From Ktedonobacter sp. SOSP1-85 (GTDB lineage Bacteria; Chloroflexota; Ktedonobacteria; Ktedonobacterales; Ktedonobacteraceae), in contig NZ_BNJI01000002.1 of assembly GCF_016587415.1 (NCBI RefSeq), positions 1,860,001 through 1,924,000 of the forward strand: a stretch of DNA of 64,000 bases, in the 5' to 3' direction. Made by a program: the position numbers and the translations under genes. Below, one piece after another: positions 33,659-43,488 of this stretch (position 1 is its first letter; each line of letters opens with the position of its first letter). The notes beneath the pieces were generated by a model that did no database searches, was not told where the DNA came from, and saw only the letters and a program-made list of their open reading frames with translations.

Positions 33659-34540
33659 TTACCCTTTCAAGCCGCTTTGTGTATAGCCCTGGACGATGTA
33701 ACGCTGAAAGAAGAGGAAGAGGAGCACCAGGGGGAGGATGCCGATGGCCGCCGCCATAAATATCTCATGCAGAATAATCGTCTGAGACGTCTCGAACGTA
33801 GAGATGACCACCTGAACAGTTTGATCCGAATCGTTCTGCGCATTCACAAGAGGCCAGAGAAAAGAATTCCAATTGGCAATCAGCCCCGTAATACCGAGAG
33901 CAGCGAAAATGGGAAGCGAGTTCGGAACAACGATACGCCAATAGATGCCCCAATAGCCAAGCCCATCGACATGCCCTGCTTCCTCAAGTTCCCGTGGAAA
34001 ACTCAAGAAGAACTGGCGAAACAGAAAAGTCGTAAAGCCGCTAAACAGACTAGGAATAATCAAGCCCTGTAACGTCCCGATCCAACCAATGTATGAAACG
34101 ACAATATACGTTGGCAGAAAAGTGACCGCACCCGGAATCATCATCGTACCCAGAACCGCGCCAAACACAACAGTGGACCAGCGAGAAGGAATACGCGCCA
34201 TCGCATACGCCGCCAGCGACGTGACAAGTACCTGCCCGACCGTACCCAGAACAGCCATCAACGCAGAATTTTGTAAACCAACAAGGATCGACGTAGAGCT
34301 ATCACTAAACAGCTCTTGAATATTCTCAAAGTGGAGGACATTGGGAAAGAGGACACCAAGGCGAATATCCTGCTCGGTTGCCAGACTATTGCGTAGAATT
34401 AAATAAAAAGGAACCAGAAAAAGCCCTGCCAGAAAAATGAGCAGCGCATAGCGTAGCACAACGCTCACAATAGATCTTACTGACCTGGCAGCCCTGACGG
34501 AACGCTTATCGGCCTTTTGCTTCGAAATCGTCAATGACAT
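33659..34540 (-). CDS. carbohydrate ABC transporter permease (MalG-like)
   Basis: 293 residues with six membrane helices and the EAA loop ELEEAGHVDGLGYWGIYWRIVVPNSLP, where an ATPase docks. The C-terminus QRYIVQGYTQSGLKG is typical of CUT1-family MalG-type permeases. It is the third gene of the SBP-permease-permease operon (16-base gap to the preceding gene). No ATPase gene is nearby, so a shared MsmK/UgpC-like ATPase elsewhere is needed. Confidence 0.92.
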   Translation of the reverse strand: MSLTISKQKADKRSVRAARSVRSIVSVVLRYALLIFLAGLFLVPFYLILRNSLATEQDIRLGVLFPNVLHFENIQELFSDSSTSILVGLQNSALMAVLGTVGQVLVTSLAAYAMARIPSRWSTVVFGAVLGTMMIPGAVTFLPTYIVVSYIGWIGTLQGLIIPSLFSGFTTFLFRQFFLSFPRELEEAGHVDGLGYWGIYWRIVVPNSLPIFAALGITGLIANWNSFLWPLVNAQNDSDQTVQVVISTFETSQTIILHEIFMAAAIGILPLVLLFLFFQRYIVQGYTQSGLKG

Positions 34541-34556
34541 AAGCTATTCCCTTTCT

Positions 34557-35543
34557 TCACGACTGTACTTTGCCAAAGCCAAACACTTTTGCCTGCACAA
34601 CAGTAAACACAATAATAATGACTGCGAGAATGATTGCACCTGCGCTCCCGCGACCATAATCTTGCGAACCCAGAGCGACCTGGAAGATATAGAGGAGCGG
34701 CGGTCGTCCCAGAGACGCATTGCCACTGGACGCCGTACTCCCCATAATGTTGTAGAACTCATCGAACGCTTGATAGGCTGCGATCAAGTTCAGAATCAGA
34801 ATGGCAACCGAAGTGTTGCGTAGCAAAGGAAAGGTTATATAGCGGAAAGTGGTCCAACCACGCCTGGCACCATCGACCGTAGCGGCTTCATACAGTTCCT
34901 GCGGGATCGTTTGCAACCCTGCGATAAAAAGCAACATATAGACGCCAACCTGTATCCAGAGACGGAGCGTGACCAGTACAATCCAGTAGTACGGGGGATT
35001 TGGGCTGGAAATCCAGGTGTTAATAGGATCCATATGCAAGGAGGTCAAAATGGTGTTGGCAAACCCCGTAGGGAGACCATTGAAGATATCGAGCTTCCAG
35101 ATGAGCGAGGCCACGACATAAGAACAGGCCGTTGGAAGAAAGAACACGGAACGGAAGAATGGCTGGGCAAAACGAATACCGTTGACCAGGAGCGCAAGTC
35201 CAAGCGAAAGCGCAAAAGTGGTCGGTATAATGAAAAGCGCGAAGAGCGTGATCGTGACCAGAGCTTGCTGATAGGCTGTATCATTGAGTATGCTGGCATA
35301 ATTGGCCAGGCCAACAAATTGTGTTGGTGCTATGGTGCTGCGGGCATCGAAGAAACTGAGGAAGATGCTCCAGAGAATAGGGATATAGACAAACACCGCC
35401 AGACCAATTAGGAGAGGTGCCGCAAAACCCCAGAAGGCGAGCTCAATCTTGAGACGTTTTCGTAGCGTAGAGCGTTTCCCTCTCTGTTTCACGTCCAGAG
35501 GTGCCTCTGGTTGAGCAGGTGAAATGACTTTGGTGGACTCCAT
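34557..35543 (-). CDS. carbohydrate ABC transporter permease (MalF-like)
   Basis: 328 residues from the ATG at 35543, which has AGGAAGGA 8 bases upstream; a longer frame is less likely. The first helix FWGFAAPLLIGLAVFVYIP and the EAA loop ELYEAATVDGARRGWTTFRYITFPLL identify a CUT1 MalF/UgpA-type permease. It pairs with the MalG-like protein downstream and takes substrate from the binding protein upstream. A stem-loop stands between it and the binding-protein gene. Confidence 0.92.
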   Translation of the reverse strand: MESTKVISPAQPEAPLDVKQRGKRSTLRKRLKIELAFWGFAAPLLIGLAVFVYIPILWSIFLSFFDARSTIAPTQFVGLANYASILNDTAYQQALVTITLFALFIIPTTFALSLGLALLVNGIRFAQPFFRSVFFLPTACSYVVASLIWKLDIFNGLPTGFANTILTSLHMDPINTWISSPNPPYYWIVLVTLRLWIQVGVYMLLFIAGLQTIPQELYEAATVDGARRGWTTFRYITFPLLRNTSVAILILNLIAAYQAFDEFYNIMGSTASSGNASLGRPPLLYIFQVALGSQDYGRGSAGAIILAVIIIVFTVVQAKVFGFGKVQS

Positions 35544-35634
35544 ACAGCTATCCTTCCTGAAAGGCACCTGTTGGTATGAACCAGTAAATTCAGTCCAGTA
35601 CACTGCCAGGTATCGATATGGTCATAGGCCTGCA

Positions 35635-35675
35635 GGGGAGCATGAAACATTCCGCCAGGTTTGTTCATGCTCCCC
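35635..35675 (-). promoter_or_regulatory. intercistronic stem-loop between binding protein and permease genes
   Basis: Perfect 12-bp arms GGGGAGCATGAA / TTCATGCTCCCC with a 17-base loop, 8 bases after the binding-protein stop. In malE-malF type operons such stems protect the upstream message and give excess binding protein; the same role is inferred here. Confidence 0.55.
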
Positions 35676-35682
35676 GATAAAA

Positions 35683-36957
35683 CTACTTTACAATCCTTTG
35701 TAACTCGGCCTGGCACTTTGCTTCTGCTTTTGCCAACTCAGTTTTGGCATCGGCACCATTTTTGACGATATTGGTGACGGCATCTGTAAGTGCTGTACCC
35801 ATGGTCGTATCCCAGGCGGGAGGATTGGGCTTGCCATATTGGTTGAGGATACTTACAGCATCTGCGGCTGGCCCGCTTTGCAACTTGGTTGCGCTGGCGG
35901 CAGCGCTCTTCCGTGGTGGAAGATGGAAGCCGTAATTCAGACTCCAATCCTGCTGATCTTTCGTATTATCAATCCAGAGCGATTTTGTAAACGCTTTGGC
36001 CTCCTGCACATGCTTACCTTTGGCTGCAACCATCGCACCCCAACCACCAGAAAATGTCGCTGGTGTCCCCTGTGCATCAAGTTTTGGCCAGGCGATGACT
36101 CCAAAGTCATCACCAAGAGCTTTGATAATAGCCGGCATTGACCATAAGCCACCCCACTGCATAGCAGTCGCTCCACTAATGAAAGCGCCAGGATCCGCCC
36201 AGTCAGTGGTATAACCCAGCAGCAGACTCTTCGACTGATAGAGCTCGCGCACCTTTTTATAAGCCAATACAGTCCGATCATTATTGAACACGATCTTATT
36301 ATCCGCCGTCAGAAAGTCGCTACCAGCAGACCAGGGAGCGATCTGTTGCAATGCACCAATGCCACCATCGTTACCAATGAAGAGGCCCTTCTGATTGCCA
36401 GTTGTCAGCTTGTTCGCTGCATCGATCAACGCATCCATAGTCTCAGGTGGATTGACTCCAGCCTTTGCAAGTATACTTTTGCGGTAGTAGAGCAAACCAG
36501 TATCTACAATCATCGGAATGGCATAAACTTTTCCGTTGTATGTGTAGGGTATAAGGCTGGAAGCGGAAAAGTCATCTTTCACAGGAGCAAGGATATCATC
36601 CAGTGGCTCAATCAATCCTGCATTTACCTGATCTGCCTTCAGCCACCCTTCAAAGGTATCAGGAGGATTCCCACTCAATAAGGCCGCATTGAGGGGAGTG
36701 AAATAATCGCCAGGTTTCCAGACGAGGTTGATGGAGGTTTGCGTGTACTCCTTTGCGTAACGCTTGGCGGCCTCCTCGGTGCCCGCTTCACCATACTGGT
36801 GGTACCACTGCTGTAACACCAACTGGCCATTACCACCGGTACTACCCGGCGTGGTATTACCACAGGCAGCTAGAAAAGCGGCACTCGCCGCCGCTGCGCC
36901 GGTGGCCTGTAAAAAACGCCGACGGTTGATTTTGTCGAGAATCGTTTGAGTGTCCAT
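35683..36957 (-). CDS. sugar-binding lipoprotein of ABC transporter (CUT1), Tat-type signal
   Basis: 424 residues. The N-terminus has NRRRFLQATGAAAASAAFLAA followed by Cys: a twin-arginine signal combined with a lipobox, so the protein is probably exported folded and lipid-anchored. The body has family-1 solute-binding features (LVLQQWYHQYGE, YNGKVYAIPMIVDTGLLYYRK, AMQWGGLWSMPAIIK). It should bind an oligosaccharide, presumably a product of the neighbouring glycosidases. First gene of the permease operon, about 240 bases downstream of the ROK regulator gene on the same strand. Confidence 0.9.
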   Translation of the reverse strand: MDTQTILDKINRRRFLQATGAAAASAAFLAACGNTTPGSTGGNGQLVLQQWYHQYGEAGTEEAAKRYAKEYTQTSINLVWKPGDYFTPLNAALLSGNPPDTFEGWLKADQVNAGLIEPLDDILAPVKDDFSASSLIPYTYNGKVYAIPMIVDTGLLYYRKSILAKAGVNPPETMDALIDAANKLTTGNQKGLFIGNDGGIGALQQIAPWSAGSDFLTADNKIVFNNDRTVLAYKKVRELYQSKSLLLGYTTDWADPGAFISGATAMQWGGLWSMPAIIKALGDDFGVIAWPKLDAQGTPATFSGGWGAMVAAKGKHVQEAKAFTKSLWIDNTKDQQDWSLNYGFHLPPRKSAAASATKLQSGPAADAVSILNQYGKPNPPAWDTTMGTALTDAVTNIVKNGADAKTELAKAEAKCQAELQRIVK

Positions 36958-36968
36958 GAAGAATCTTC

Positions 36969-37139
36969 AACCTTTCTGCATCATCGCAAATAAACCTAAC
37001 AATGTAAATGGCCCTTGCCAGTAAAAGCCCTGACAGCTAGATATGCCAGTTACCACAACCTTGTAGTAATGTTGGGCAGTCATACCGTCAAACGATCGAA
37101 TTAGCGTCTTGTTGAGGGCATCCATGCGCTCCCAAACGC
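36969..37139 (-). pseudogene. possible decayed C-terminus of a ROK-type protein
   Basis: On the reverse strand a frame reads ERMDALNKTLIRSFDG, then YYKVVVTGISSCQGFYWQGP and LLGLFAMMQKG. Spacing and hydrophobic pattern resemble the end of the intact ROK protein next door (AVLRQNLFSQLG, WARGAAALVLHRFF). It may be a degraded second copy; the match is weak. Otherwise this 244-base gap shows no gene. Confidence 0.25.
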
Positions 37140-37201
37140 CGGGACACACGCGAGACATTGGCAAACAAATAACGAAAACCCAACTCCTTTCTGTTGAGAA
37201 T

Positions 37202-38443
37202 TCAGGGGTGAGCGGGCAAGACGAAAAAGCGATGGAGAACCAGAGCTGCGGCCCCACGCGCCCAGCTTTCGTAGCCAACCAGCGGCTCAACCAGCAGGCG
37301 CAGATTCTTTCCTAACTGGGAGAAGAGATTCTGCCGTAGTACGGCTTCCATTGATTGGAACATGGCTGGCTCGACAAAAACGCCCTCGCCCGTGAGAACG
37401 ATACTCTCGGGGTTCAGGACATTTACCAGGTTGGCCAGGGCAATGCCCATCAGTTCACCGCTATGCTGAAAAGCCTGCGCGGCCAGTTCGTCGCCATTTA
37501 AAGCTAGTTCAAGTAATGTATGGATCACGCGCTCCTCGGAGCGCACGGCCCGATCTGAGGAGCTGTCGAGAGGCATATTGAATGGAAGTGTTTGTGAATA
37601 GTTGCGCTCGAGATAATTGGCGATGATGCCACGAAAGGAAATATACTCCTCTAGACAGCCACGTTTACCACATTCGCAACGCCTGCCACCGGGAACCGCT
37701 ACCATATGCCCAAACTCGCCGGCCCCTCCCGTCGAGCCGTGATAGACCTCGCCGTTGAGCACCAGGCCCAGGCCCACGCCGCGCCCCAGTACGACCGTAA
37801 AGAAGTTCTCGCTGCTACCCCCCCAGCCAAAGAGTCTCTCGTAGGTCGTAATGCAGCTCACATCGTTATCGATTACCACAGGAAACCCCAGACGCCGACT
37901 AAGTGGTTCGGCCAACTCAATAGAGTGCCAGTCCAGATTCCAGGAATCGATGCAGATGCCATTTTGCGCGTCGATATAGCCGGAGAGCGCGCAGCCAAGC
38001 CCGATGACCAGGTCTTTCTCGACCCCCGATTGGGCCAGCAGATCATTCGTCATCCTGACGATGTGTTCCAGCGCCTGGGCACCTTGATGTCTGAGCACAG
38101 TATCCCAATGGAGCGAAAAAATCACATCGCCGCGTAAGTTAACAACCACTCCGATGCATTCAAAGCCCCGTACCATCAGACCAAGAGCAAACCCTCCTTC
38201 GGGGTGCAGGTCCAGCAACGTCGCCTTGCGTCCTCCTGTCGATTCCGCCGGGCCACTCTCCACCACAAAATGTCGTCCGATAAGATCGCCAGTCAAACCG
38301 ATCACCGTCGCCAGGCTCAGACCCGAAAGTTCAGCCAGCTGGGGGCGCGAGATTGGCGCATTCAGCCGAATCAAATTTAGCAAGTTATTCTGATTAATTG
38401 CGCGGATCAACTTGCGATCCGCCGGCACTGCTTTCCCCTGCAT
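37202..38443 (-). CDS. ROK family transcriptional repressor (XylR/NagC-like)
   Basis: 413 residues from ATG 38443. An N-terminal winged helix (NLLNLIRLNAPISRPQLAEL, SGLSLATVIGLTGDLIGR) precedes the sugar-kinase-like ROK fold, with VIGLGCALSGYID, the zinc motif CECGKRGCLEEYIS and GGAGEFGHMVAVPGG. It binds a sugar and releases DNA. A 25-bp palindrome with TTAGTTT half sites, like XylR-type operators, lies between it and the divergent GH27 gene, so it most likely controls this whole glycan locus. Confidence 0.9.
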   Translation of the reverse strand: MQGKAVPADRKLIRAINQNNLLNLIRLNAPISRPQLAELSGLSLATVIGLTGDLIGRHFVVESGPAESTGGRKATLLDLHPEGGFALGLMVRGFECIGVVVNLRGDVIFSLHWDTVLRHQGAQALEHIVRMTNDLLAQSGVEKDLVIGLGCALSGYIDAQNGICIDSWNLDWHSIELAEPLSRRLGFPVVIDNDVSCITTYERLFGWGGSSENFFTVVLGRGVGLGLVLNGEVYHGSTGGAGEFGHMVAVPGGRRCECGKRGCLEEYISFRGIIANYLERNYSQTLPFNMPLDSSSDRAVRSEERVIHTLLELALNGDELAAQAFQHSGELMGIALANLVNVLNPESIVLTGEGVFVEPAMFQSMEAVLRQNLFSQLGKNLRLLVEPLVGYESWARGAAALVLHRFFVLPAHP

Positions 38444-38612
38444 CGTTTTTCTACCCCGAAAACTTCCTTTAGTGATTGAAGTTAGGCAGAGTATACCCGC
38501 GAAAAAAGCTGGTGTCAAGCCCTCAATCCTCTGGATTGCAATAACTGCCTGCCTTCTCTGTCCCGAAATATCCGGGAATAAAAGCGACCATAGGAGTAGA
38601 AAGGGCTTCTTC

Positions 38613-38677
38613 TTGACAAGGGGACCCTTTCTCAGTATGCTTATCAGTATACTTAGTTTAATCATTGATTAAACTAA
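38613..38677 (+). promoter_or_regulatory. GH27 promoter and ROK operator
   Basis: TTGACA (38613-38618), 17-base spacer, TATGCT (38636-38641), then a perfect palindrome at 38653-38677 with arms TTAGTTTAATCA around one T. The palindrome begins about 12 bases after the -10, covering the start of transcription. Half site TTAGTTT matches known XylR-type ROK operators. Confidence 0.75.
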
Positions 38678-38747
38678 CCGGTCACCGTGCTTATATGGGA
38701 AGAGCACGAGACTCTTGTCATTGGCCGCTACAAGGAGGTATTTTTTT

Positions 38748-40955
38748 ATGTCTCAACGTCAGAGAATGATGCCCCGACTTCTCTTTGCCTTCACCATTTT
38801 GCTCTTATCTGGTAGTCTGCTGACCATTGCAGCCTGGCCTCAGGGAAAGACGCCTGTCGCCCATGCTGCAACCAAAGTCACCAATGGTTTGGCCCAGACG
38901 CCGTACATGGGCTGGAGTAGTTGGAGCCTGGAATCCACTAATGCCAGTGGATATGGGACGAGTTGGCTAACCGAAGCGAATGTCAAAACCCAGGCCGATG
39001 CCCTCCATCAAAAGTTACAGGGGAGTGGATATCAGTATATCAACATTGATGCTGGTTGGTGGATGGATTATAGCTGGAATCCTACCTTCGATTCCTTTGG
39101 ACGCCCGGCCCCTTTCCCAGGTCGTTTTCCCGATGGCATCGCGGCTGTTGCTGACTATGTCCATCACTATGGGCTCAAACTTGGGATCTATTATGGTGCG
39201 GGCCTGGATTTTGCTGCCTACAACAACAACTATCCCATCTATGGTACGAGCTGTCACACACAGGACATTGCTGTCCAACCGCTGACAAAGACCAATGGTT
39301 GGCAGGGAGCCTATGCCATCGATTATAGCAAACCCTGCGCCCAGGCCTATATCAATTCGATTGCCAATCAATTTGCGAGCTGGGGCGTCGATTTTATGAA
39401 GCTGGATGGGGTTACACCAGGTTCGTTCAGTAATGGCGCCAGTTCTGCGGACAATCGTTCAGATGTTCAAGCCTGGTCACAGGCGCTGTTTCAGACAGGG
39501 AGACCGATCCAGTTTGTCCTCTCCTGGTCGCTGGATCACGATTTTGTCAACACCTGGCAGCAGAATTCCAATGGCTGGCGCATTGATACCGATGTCGAGT
39601 GTTACTGCAATACGCTGGTGACCTGGGATAACTCGGTGAAGCAGCGCTTCACTGACGTGGTACCCTGGATCTCCGACGCCAAACCGGGTGGTTGGAACAA
39701 CCTGGATTCGCTCGATGTAGGCGTCGGGAGCATGGATGGCCTGACGAACGACGAGCGCCAGACTTATGAAACCCTCTGGGCCATCGAGGCGGCTCCGCTC
39801 TACACTGGGGATGACCTGACAAAACTGGATAGCTACGGCCTTTCCTTGCTCACCAACGAGGAGGCTATCGCCATCGATCAGGCTGGCCGTCCAGCCAGGC
39901 CGGTTGCGCAGTCTAGCAACCAGCAGGTCTGGTATGCGCAAAATGCAGATGGCAGCTATACGGTTGCGCTCTTTAATCTCGATAACACCCCCCAGTCGGT
40001 CACAGCGAACTGGAGCGATCTGGGCTTTGTAGGGAAAGCCCATGTACGCAACGTTTGGGCTCACAAGCAGCTGGGCCAGTTTGGAAATAGCTTCAGCGCG
40101 GCACTACCCGCTCATGGTTCACTGCTCCTCACTGTCCAGCCAGATTCCACCAGTCCGGCTCCTCCCCCTCCCACGGGTAATGCCGCCTCCTATGAAGCGG
40201 AAGCGCCAGCGAATACCATCGGCGGGGGCGCGGTTGTAAGTGGTTGCTCGACCTGTTCTGGTGGTCAGAAGGTTGGCTATCTGGGCGGTGGTGGCTTCGT
40301 CCAGTTTAATAATGTGACTGCAACCAGCGCTGGTCTCTACAATCTGACGATTTATTACGTTGACGGAGATGGTTGTTGCCGACCTGCCGATCTCAGCTTT
40401 AATGGAGGCACGGGAGTTCTGATTGACTTCCATGGCAATGGCAACTGGGGGAGTGTCCAATCGATGCAGATCCGGGTGCAACTCCAGGCCGGCAATAATA
40501 CCATCAAGTTTGATAATCCAACAGGTTATGCTCCCGATGTGGACCGTATCGTGGTTGCCCCCATCGTGAAAACGACCTCTTATGAGGCGGAAGCCTCCAG
40601 TAATACCTTGAGTGGAGGAGCATCAGTGGCCAGTTGCTCGAACTGTTCTGGTGGTCAGAAGGTCGGCAATCTGCTGCTGGGTAGCTCCCTGCAATTCAAC
40701 ACCATTACTGTGGCCAACGCGGGTACCTATAACGTCACGGTCTATTATGTTGACGGCTCCTCCGGTCGCTCGTTAAATGTGAGCGCGAACGGCGGCCCGG
40801 CGCTCACCATGTACACCAACGGCACCAACGATAACAACTGGAATGTTGTACACTCAATGGTGATTCAGCTTGACTTGCGGGCAGGAACAAATACGGTCCT
40901 CTTCGCAACCACTTCCTCAATGTATGGGGCTGATATCGACCGTATTGAGGTATAA
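38748..40955 (+). CDS. secreted GH27 glycosidase (alpha-galactosidase-like) with two CBM35-like domains
   Basis: 735 residues from ATG 38748, placed by AAGGAGG ten bases upstream and a signal peptide ending AHA. The GH27 catalytic barrel shows TPYMGWSSWS, YINIDAGWW, GLKLGIYYGAG and VDFMKLDG (nucleophile Asp); WRIDTDVE probably contains the acid/base Asp. After a Pro/Ser linker (SPAPPPPTG) come two related beta domains of about 130 residues, each starting SYEAEA, with CSxCSGGQKVG and ending VDRI, as in CBM35. GH27 includes alpha-galactosidases, alpha-N-acetylgalactosaminidases and beta-L-arabinopyranosidases, so the exact linkage is open. Under the ROK operator. Confidence 0.9.
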   Translation: MSQRQRMMPRLLFAFTILLLSGSLLTIAAWPQGKTPVAHAATKVTNGLAQTPYMGWSSWSLESTNASGYGTSWLTEANVKTQADALHQKLQGSGYQYINIDAGWWMDYSWNPTFDSFGRPAPFPGRFPDGIAAVADYVHHYGLKLGIYYGAGLDFAAYNNNYPIYGTSCHTQDIAVQPLTKTNGWQGAYAIDYSKPCAQAYINSIANQFASWGVDFMKLDGVTPGSFSNGASSADNRSDVQAWSQALFQTGRPIQFVLSWSLDHDFVNTWQQNSNGWRIDTDVECYCNTLVTWDNSVKQRFTDVVPWISDAKPGGWNNLDSLDVGVGSMDGLTNDERQTYETLWAIEAAPLYTGDDLTKLDSYGLSLLTNEEAIAIDQAGRPARPVAQSSNQQVWYAQNADGSYTVALFNLDNTPQSVTANWSDLGFVGKAHVRNVWAHKQLGQFGNSFSAALPAHGSLLLTVQPDSTSPAPPPPTGNAASYEAEAPANTIGGGAVVSGCSTCSGGQKVGYLGGGGFVQFNNVTATSAGLYNLTIYYVDGDGCCRPADLSFNGGTGVLIDFHGNGNWGSVQSMQIRVQLQAGNNTIKFDNPTGYAPDVDRIVVAPIVKTTSYEAEASSNTLSGGASVASCSNCSGGQKVGNLLLGSSLQFNTITVANAGTYNVTVYYVDGSSGRSLNVSANGGPALTMYTNGTNDNNWNVVHSMVIQLDLRAGTNTVLFATTSSMYGADIDRIEV

Positions 40956-40973
40956 TGTTTTCTGATGAGAAAT

Positions 40974-41011
40974 GGGTTGCCTGGCGAGCTGATCGGCTCG
41001 CCAGGCAACCC
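40974..41011 (+). terminator. intercistronic hairpin between GH27 and GH95 genes
   Basis: Perfect 16-bp arms GGGTTGCCTGGCGAGC with a 6-base loop, 19 bases after the GH27 stop and 44 before the GH95 start, without T-tract. It may act as a partial terminator or message stabiliser; the genes may still be cotranscribed. Confidence 0.55.
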
Positions 41012-41054
41012 TTCATCCCTTGTCCAAGTTGCCAATTGAAAGGAGTCGATACGC

Positions 41055-43469
41055 ATGCACCAGGCAGCGCGTGTTCCACAAGTCAAACCTCCGCTAAAAT
41101 TATGGTATCGCCAACCGGCCACACAATGGCTAGAGGCACTCCCGGTGGGTAATGGACACCTGGGAGCGATGATTCATGGTGGCATCAGAGAGGAGGTGTT
41201 TCAACTTAACGAGGATACACTCTGGTCTGGCGAGCCATATGATACGGACAACCTTGACGCAGTTACCCATCTGCCTGAACTCAGGCGCTTAATTCTGGAA
41301 GAGCGTAACTATGCGGCTGCTCAGAAGGTTGCGCGCCGTATGCAAGGCCCTTATAATGAATCATATCAGCCGCTTGGCTATTTGCGTCTGAAGTTTGCGC
41401 AACAGGGCGAGGTCCAGGCATATCAGCGTGCATTGGATCTGAACACCGCGTTGGCAACGGTACAGTATAAAGCAGGTGATATCCTCTTCTCGCGAGAGGT
41501 GTTCTCTTCGGCTGTGGATGATCTGCTGGCGATACGCCTGACTAGCGATACCTCTCACGCTCTTTCCTTCACAGTCCACTTAGAGAGCATTCATCCGTTT
41601 ACCTGCGTGTCTGCTGGCTCCAATACGATCAGGATGACGGGCCGTTGCCCCAGGCACGTTGATCCAAGCTACGTTTCTACACATGATCCTGTTATTTATG
41701 ACCACGGCGAAGATGGCCAAGGTATGCGCTTTGAGACACAGCTCCAGGCTATTGTTGAGGGAGGGCAGGTCTCTGCGGATGTAGACGGCACACTGCGGGT
41801 GGAAAACGCGCATACGGTGACCTTACTCCTTTCTGCGGCTACCAGTTACCGTGGTTTCGCCTCTCGTCCAGACCTTCCTGCGCATGACCTGGAGCAAAGA
41901 TGTGCAACCAGGCTTGCCGCGGGCATGAGCAAAGGGTATGAAGCCCTGCGCGCGGCTCATATCAGCGATTATCAATATTTATTCCAACGCGTTACCCTGG
42001 ATCTGGGCAGCAGTGAAGGGGAAAAACTCCCTACTGATGAGCGTTTAGCCGCGGTGCAAAAGGGGGCCAAGGATGATGCGCTGCTGGCCCTCTTTTTTCA
42101 GTATGGTCGCTATTTGCTTATAGCCAGTTCACGCCCGGGAACTCAGCCCGCGAATTTGCAGGGAATCTGGAATGATCAAGTACGACCTGCCTGGAGTAGT
42201 AACTGGACCATAAATATTAATGCCCAGATGAATTACTGGCCTGCTGAAACCTGCAATCTGGCGGAATGTCATTCCCCCCTGTTCGATCTATTGGAAGAGG
42301 CCAGCGTGAGTGGGGAACGAACCGCGCAAGTTTATTATGGTTGCCGTGGCTGGGTCGCTCACCACAACATGGACCTGTGGAGAAATACCGCCCCAGTTGG
42401 CAACTGTAGCGGCGATCCGCAGTGGGCAAACTGGACCATGGGAGGAGCGTGGCTTTGCCAGCATCTCTGGGAACATTATGCCTTTTCGGGCGATCGCTCG
42501 TTTCTCTCCCAACGCGCCTATCCGATTATGAAGAAAGCCGCCCAGTTTCTGCTCGATTTCCTGGTGGAAGACGAGCACGGGCACTTGACAACCTGTCCTT
42601 CGACTTCCCCAGAAAATCTCTTTCTGACTGCCAGTGGAGAGCAGGCCGGTGTCAGTGCTGGTTCAACCATGGATCTCGCCATCATTCACGATCTTTTTAC
42701 ACATTGTATTACAGCAAGCCAGGTATTAGACATTGATCAGGGATTTGCGCATGAACTGGCGCAAGCACTTGCCCGTTTGCCGCAGCCAGCGATTGGCAGG
42801 TATGGGCAATTGCAAGAGTGGAACGAGGATTTTGCTGAAGTGGAGCCTGGTCATCGTCATCTTTCCCACCTGTATGGTCTCTATCCTGGTGAGCAAATTA
42901 CCTTTGAAAAGACGCCAGAGCTCTTCCAAGCAGCACGCAAGTCCCTAGAGCGCAGACTCGAACACGGAGGAGGGGCCACTGGTTGGAGTCGAGCCTGGGT
43001 AGTCGCGTTCTGGGCGCGATTGGGTGAAGGTAATGTGGCCCATGAGCATGCAATCCAGTTGCTCAAAGATTCGCTTGCTCCAAATCTCTTTGACCTGCAT
43101 CCCCCCGTGATCTTCCAGATTGACGGCAACTTCGGAGCGACCGCCGCAATTGCCGAGATGCTGGTGCAGAGCCATGCTGGCGAGCTTGCTATTTTGCCCG
43201 CCCTTCCGCATACGTGGAACGATGGATATGTACGCGGCTTGCGTGCTCGTGGCGGTCTTGAAGTCGATGTGGAGTGGAATAATGGGCATGCCATATCCGT
43301 TGTTCTGCGCGCAGAACAAGATGGACGCCTTCTGCTACGCCTTCCTCAAGATCAACAGCCAGTAGCCATAAAAGATCAGAGTGGTCAACATGTTTCATGG
43401 AGCAGTGAGCGTGGTCGCATCGTCCTTGTGGTGCAATATGGAAAGAGCTATACAGTGAGCTTTCGCTAA
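41055..43469 (+). CDS. GH95 family alpha-L-fucosidase/galactosidase
   Basis: 804 residues without a signal peptide, so it should act in the cytoplasm on imported oligosaccharide. The N-terminal beta domain begins LKLWYRQPATQWLEALPVGN, NGHLGAMIHGG. The (alpha/alpha)6 barrel carries QGIWNDQVRPAWSSNWTIN, NINAQMNYWPAETCNLAE and the FQIDGNFGATAAIAEMLVQS region, all GH95 hallmarks. Family enzymes invert alpha-1,2-L-fucosyl or alpha-L-galactosyl bonds. AAAGGAG precedes the ATG. With GH27 and the esterase it suggests stepwise removal of alpha-linked side groups from plant or microbial glycans. Confidence 0.92.
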   Translation: MHQAARVPQVKPPLKLWYRQPATQWLEALPVGNGHLGAMIHGGIREEVFQLNEDTLWSGEPYDTDNLDAVTHLPELRRLILEERNYAAAQKVARRMQGPYNESYQPLGYLRLKFAQQGEVQAYQRALDLNTALATVQYKAGDILFSREVFSSAVDDLLAIRLTSDTSHALSFTVHLESIHPFTCVSAGSNTIRMTGRCPRHVDPSYVSTHDPVIYDHGEDGQGMRFETQLQAIVEGGQVSADVDGTLRVENAHTVTLLLSAATSYRGFASRPDLPAHDLEQRCATRLAAGMSKGYEALRAAHISDYQYLFQRVTLDLGSSEGEKLPTDERLAAVQKGAKDDALLALFFQYGRYLLIASSRPGTQPANLQGIWNDQVRPAWSSNWTININAQMNYWPAETCNLAECHSPLFDLLEEASVSGERTAQVYYGCRGWVAHHNMDLWRNTAPVGNCSGDPQWANWTMGGAWLCQHLWEHYAFSGDRSFLSQRAYPIMKKAAQFLLDFLVEDEHGHLTTCPSTSPENLFLTASGEQAGVSAGSTMDLAIIHDLFTHCITASQVLDIDQGFAHELAQALARLPQPAIGRYGQLQEWNEDFAEVEPGHRHLSHLYGLYPGEQITFEKTPELFQAARKSLERRLEHGGGATGWSRAWVVAFWARLGEGNVAHEHAIQLLKDSLAPNLFDLHPPVIFQIDGNFGATAAIAEMLVQSHAGELAILPALPHTWNDGYVRGLRARGGLEVDVEWNNGHAISVVLRAEQDGRLLLRLPQDQQPVAIKDQSGQHVSWSSERGRIVLVVQYGKSYTVSFR

Positions 43470-43488
43470 ATGGTGAAATCACAACATC

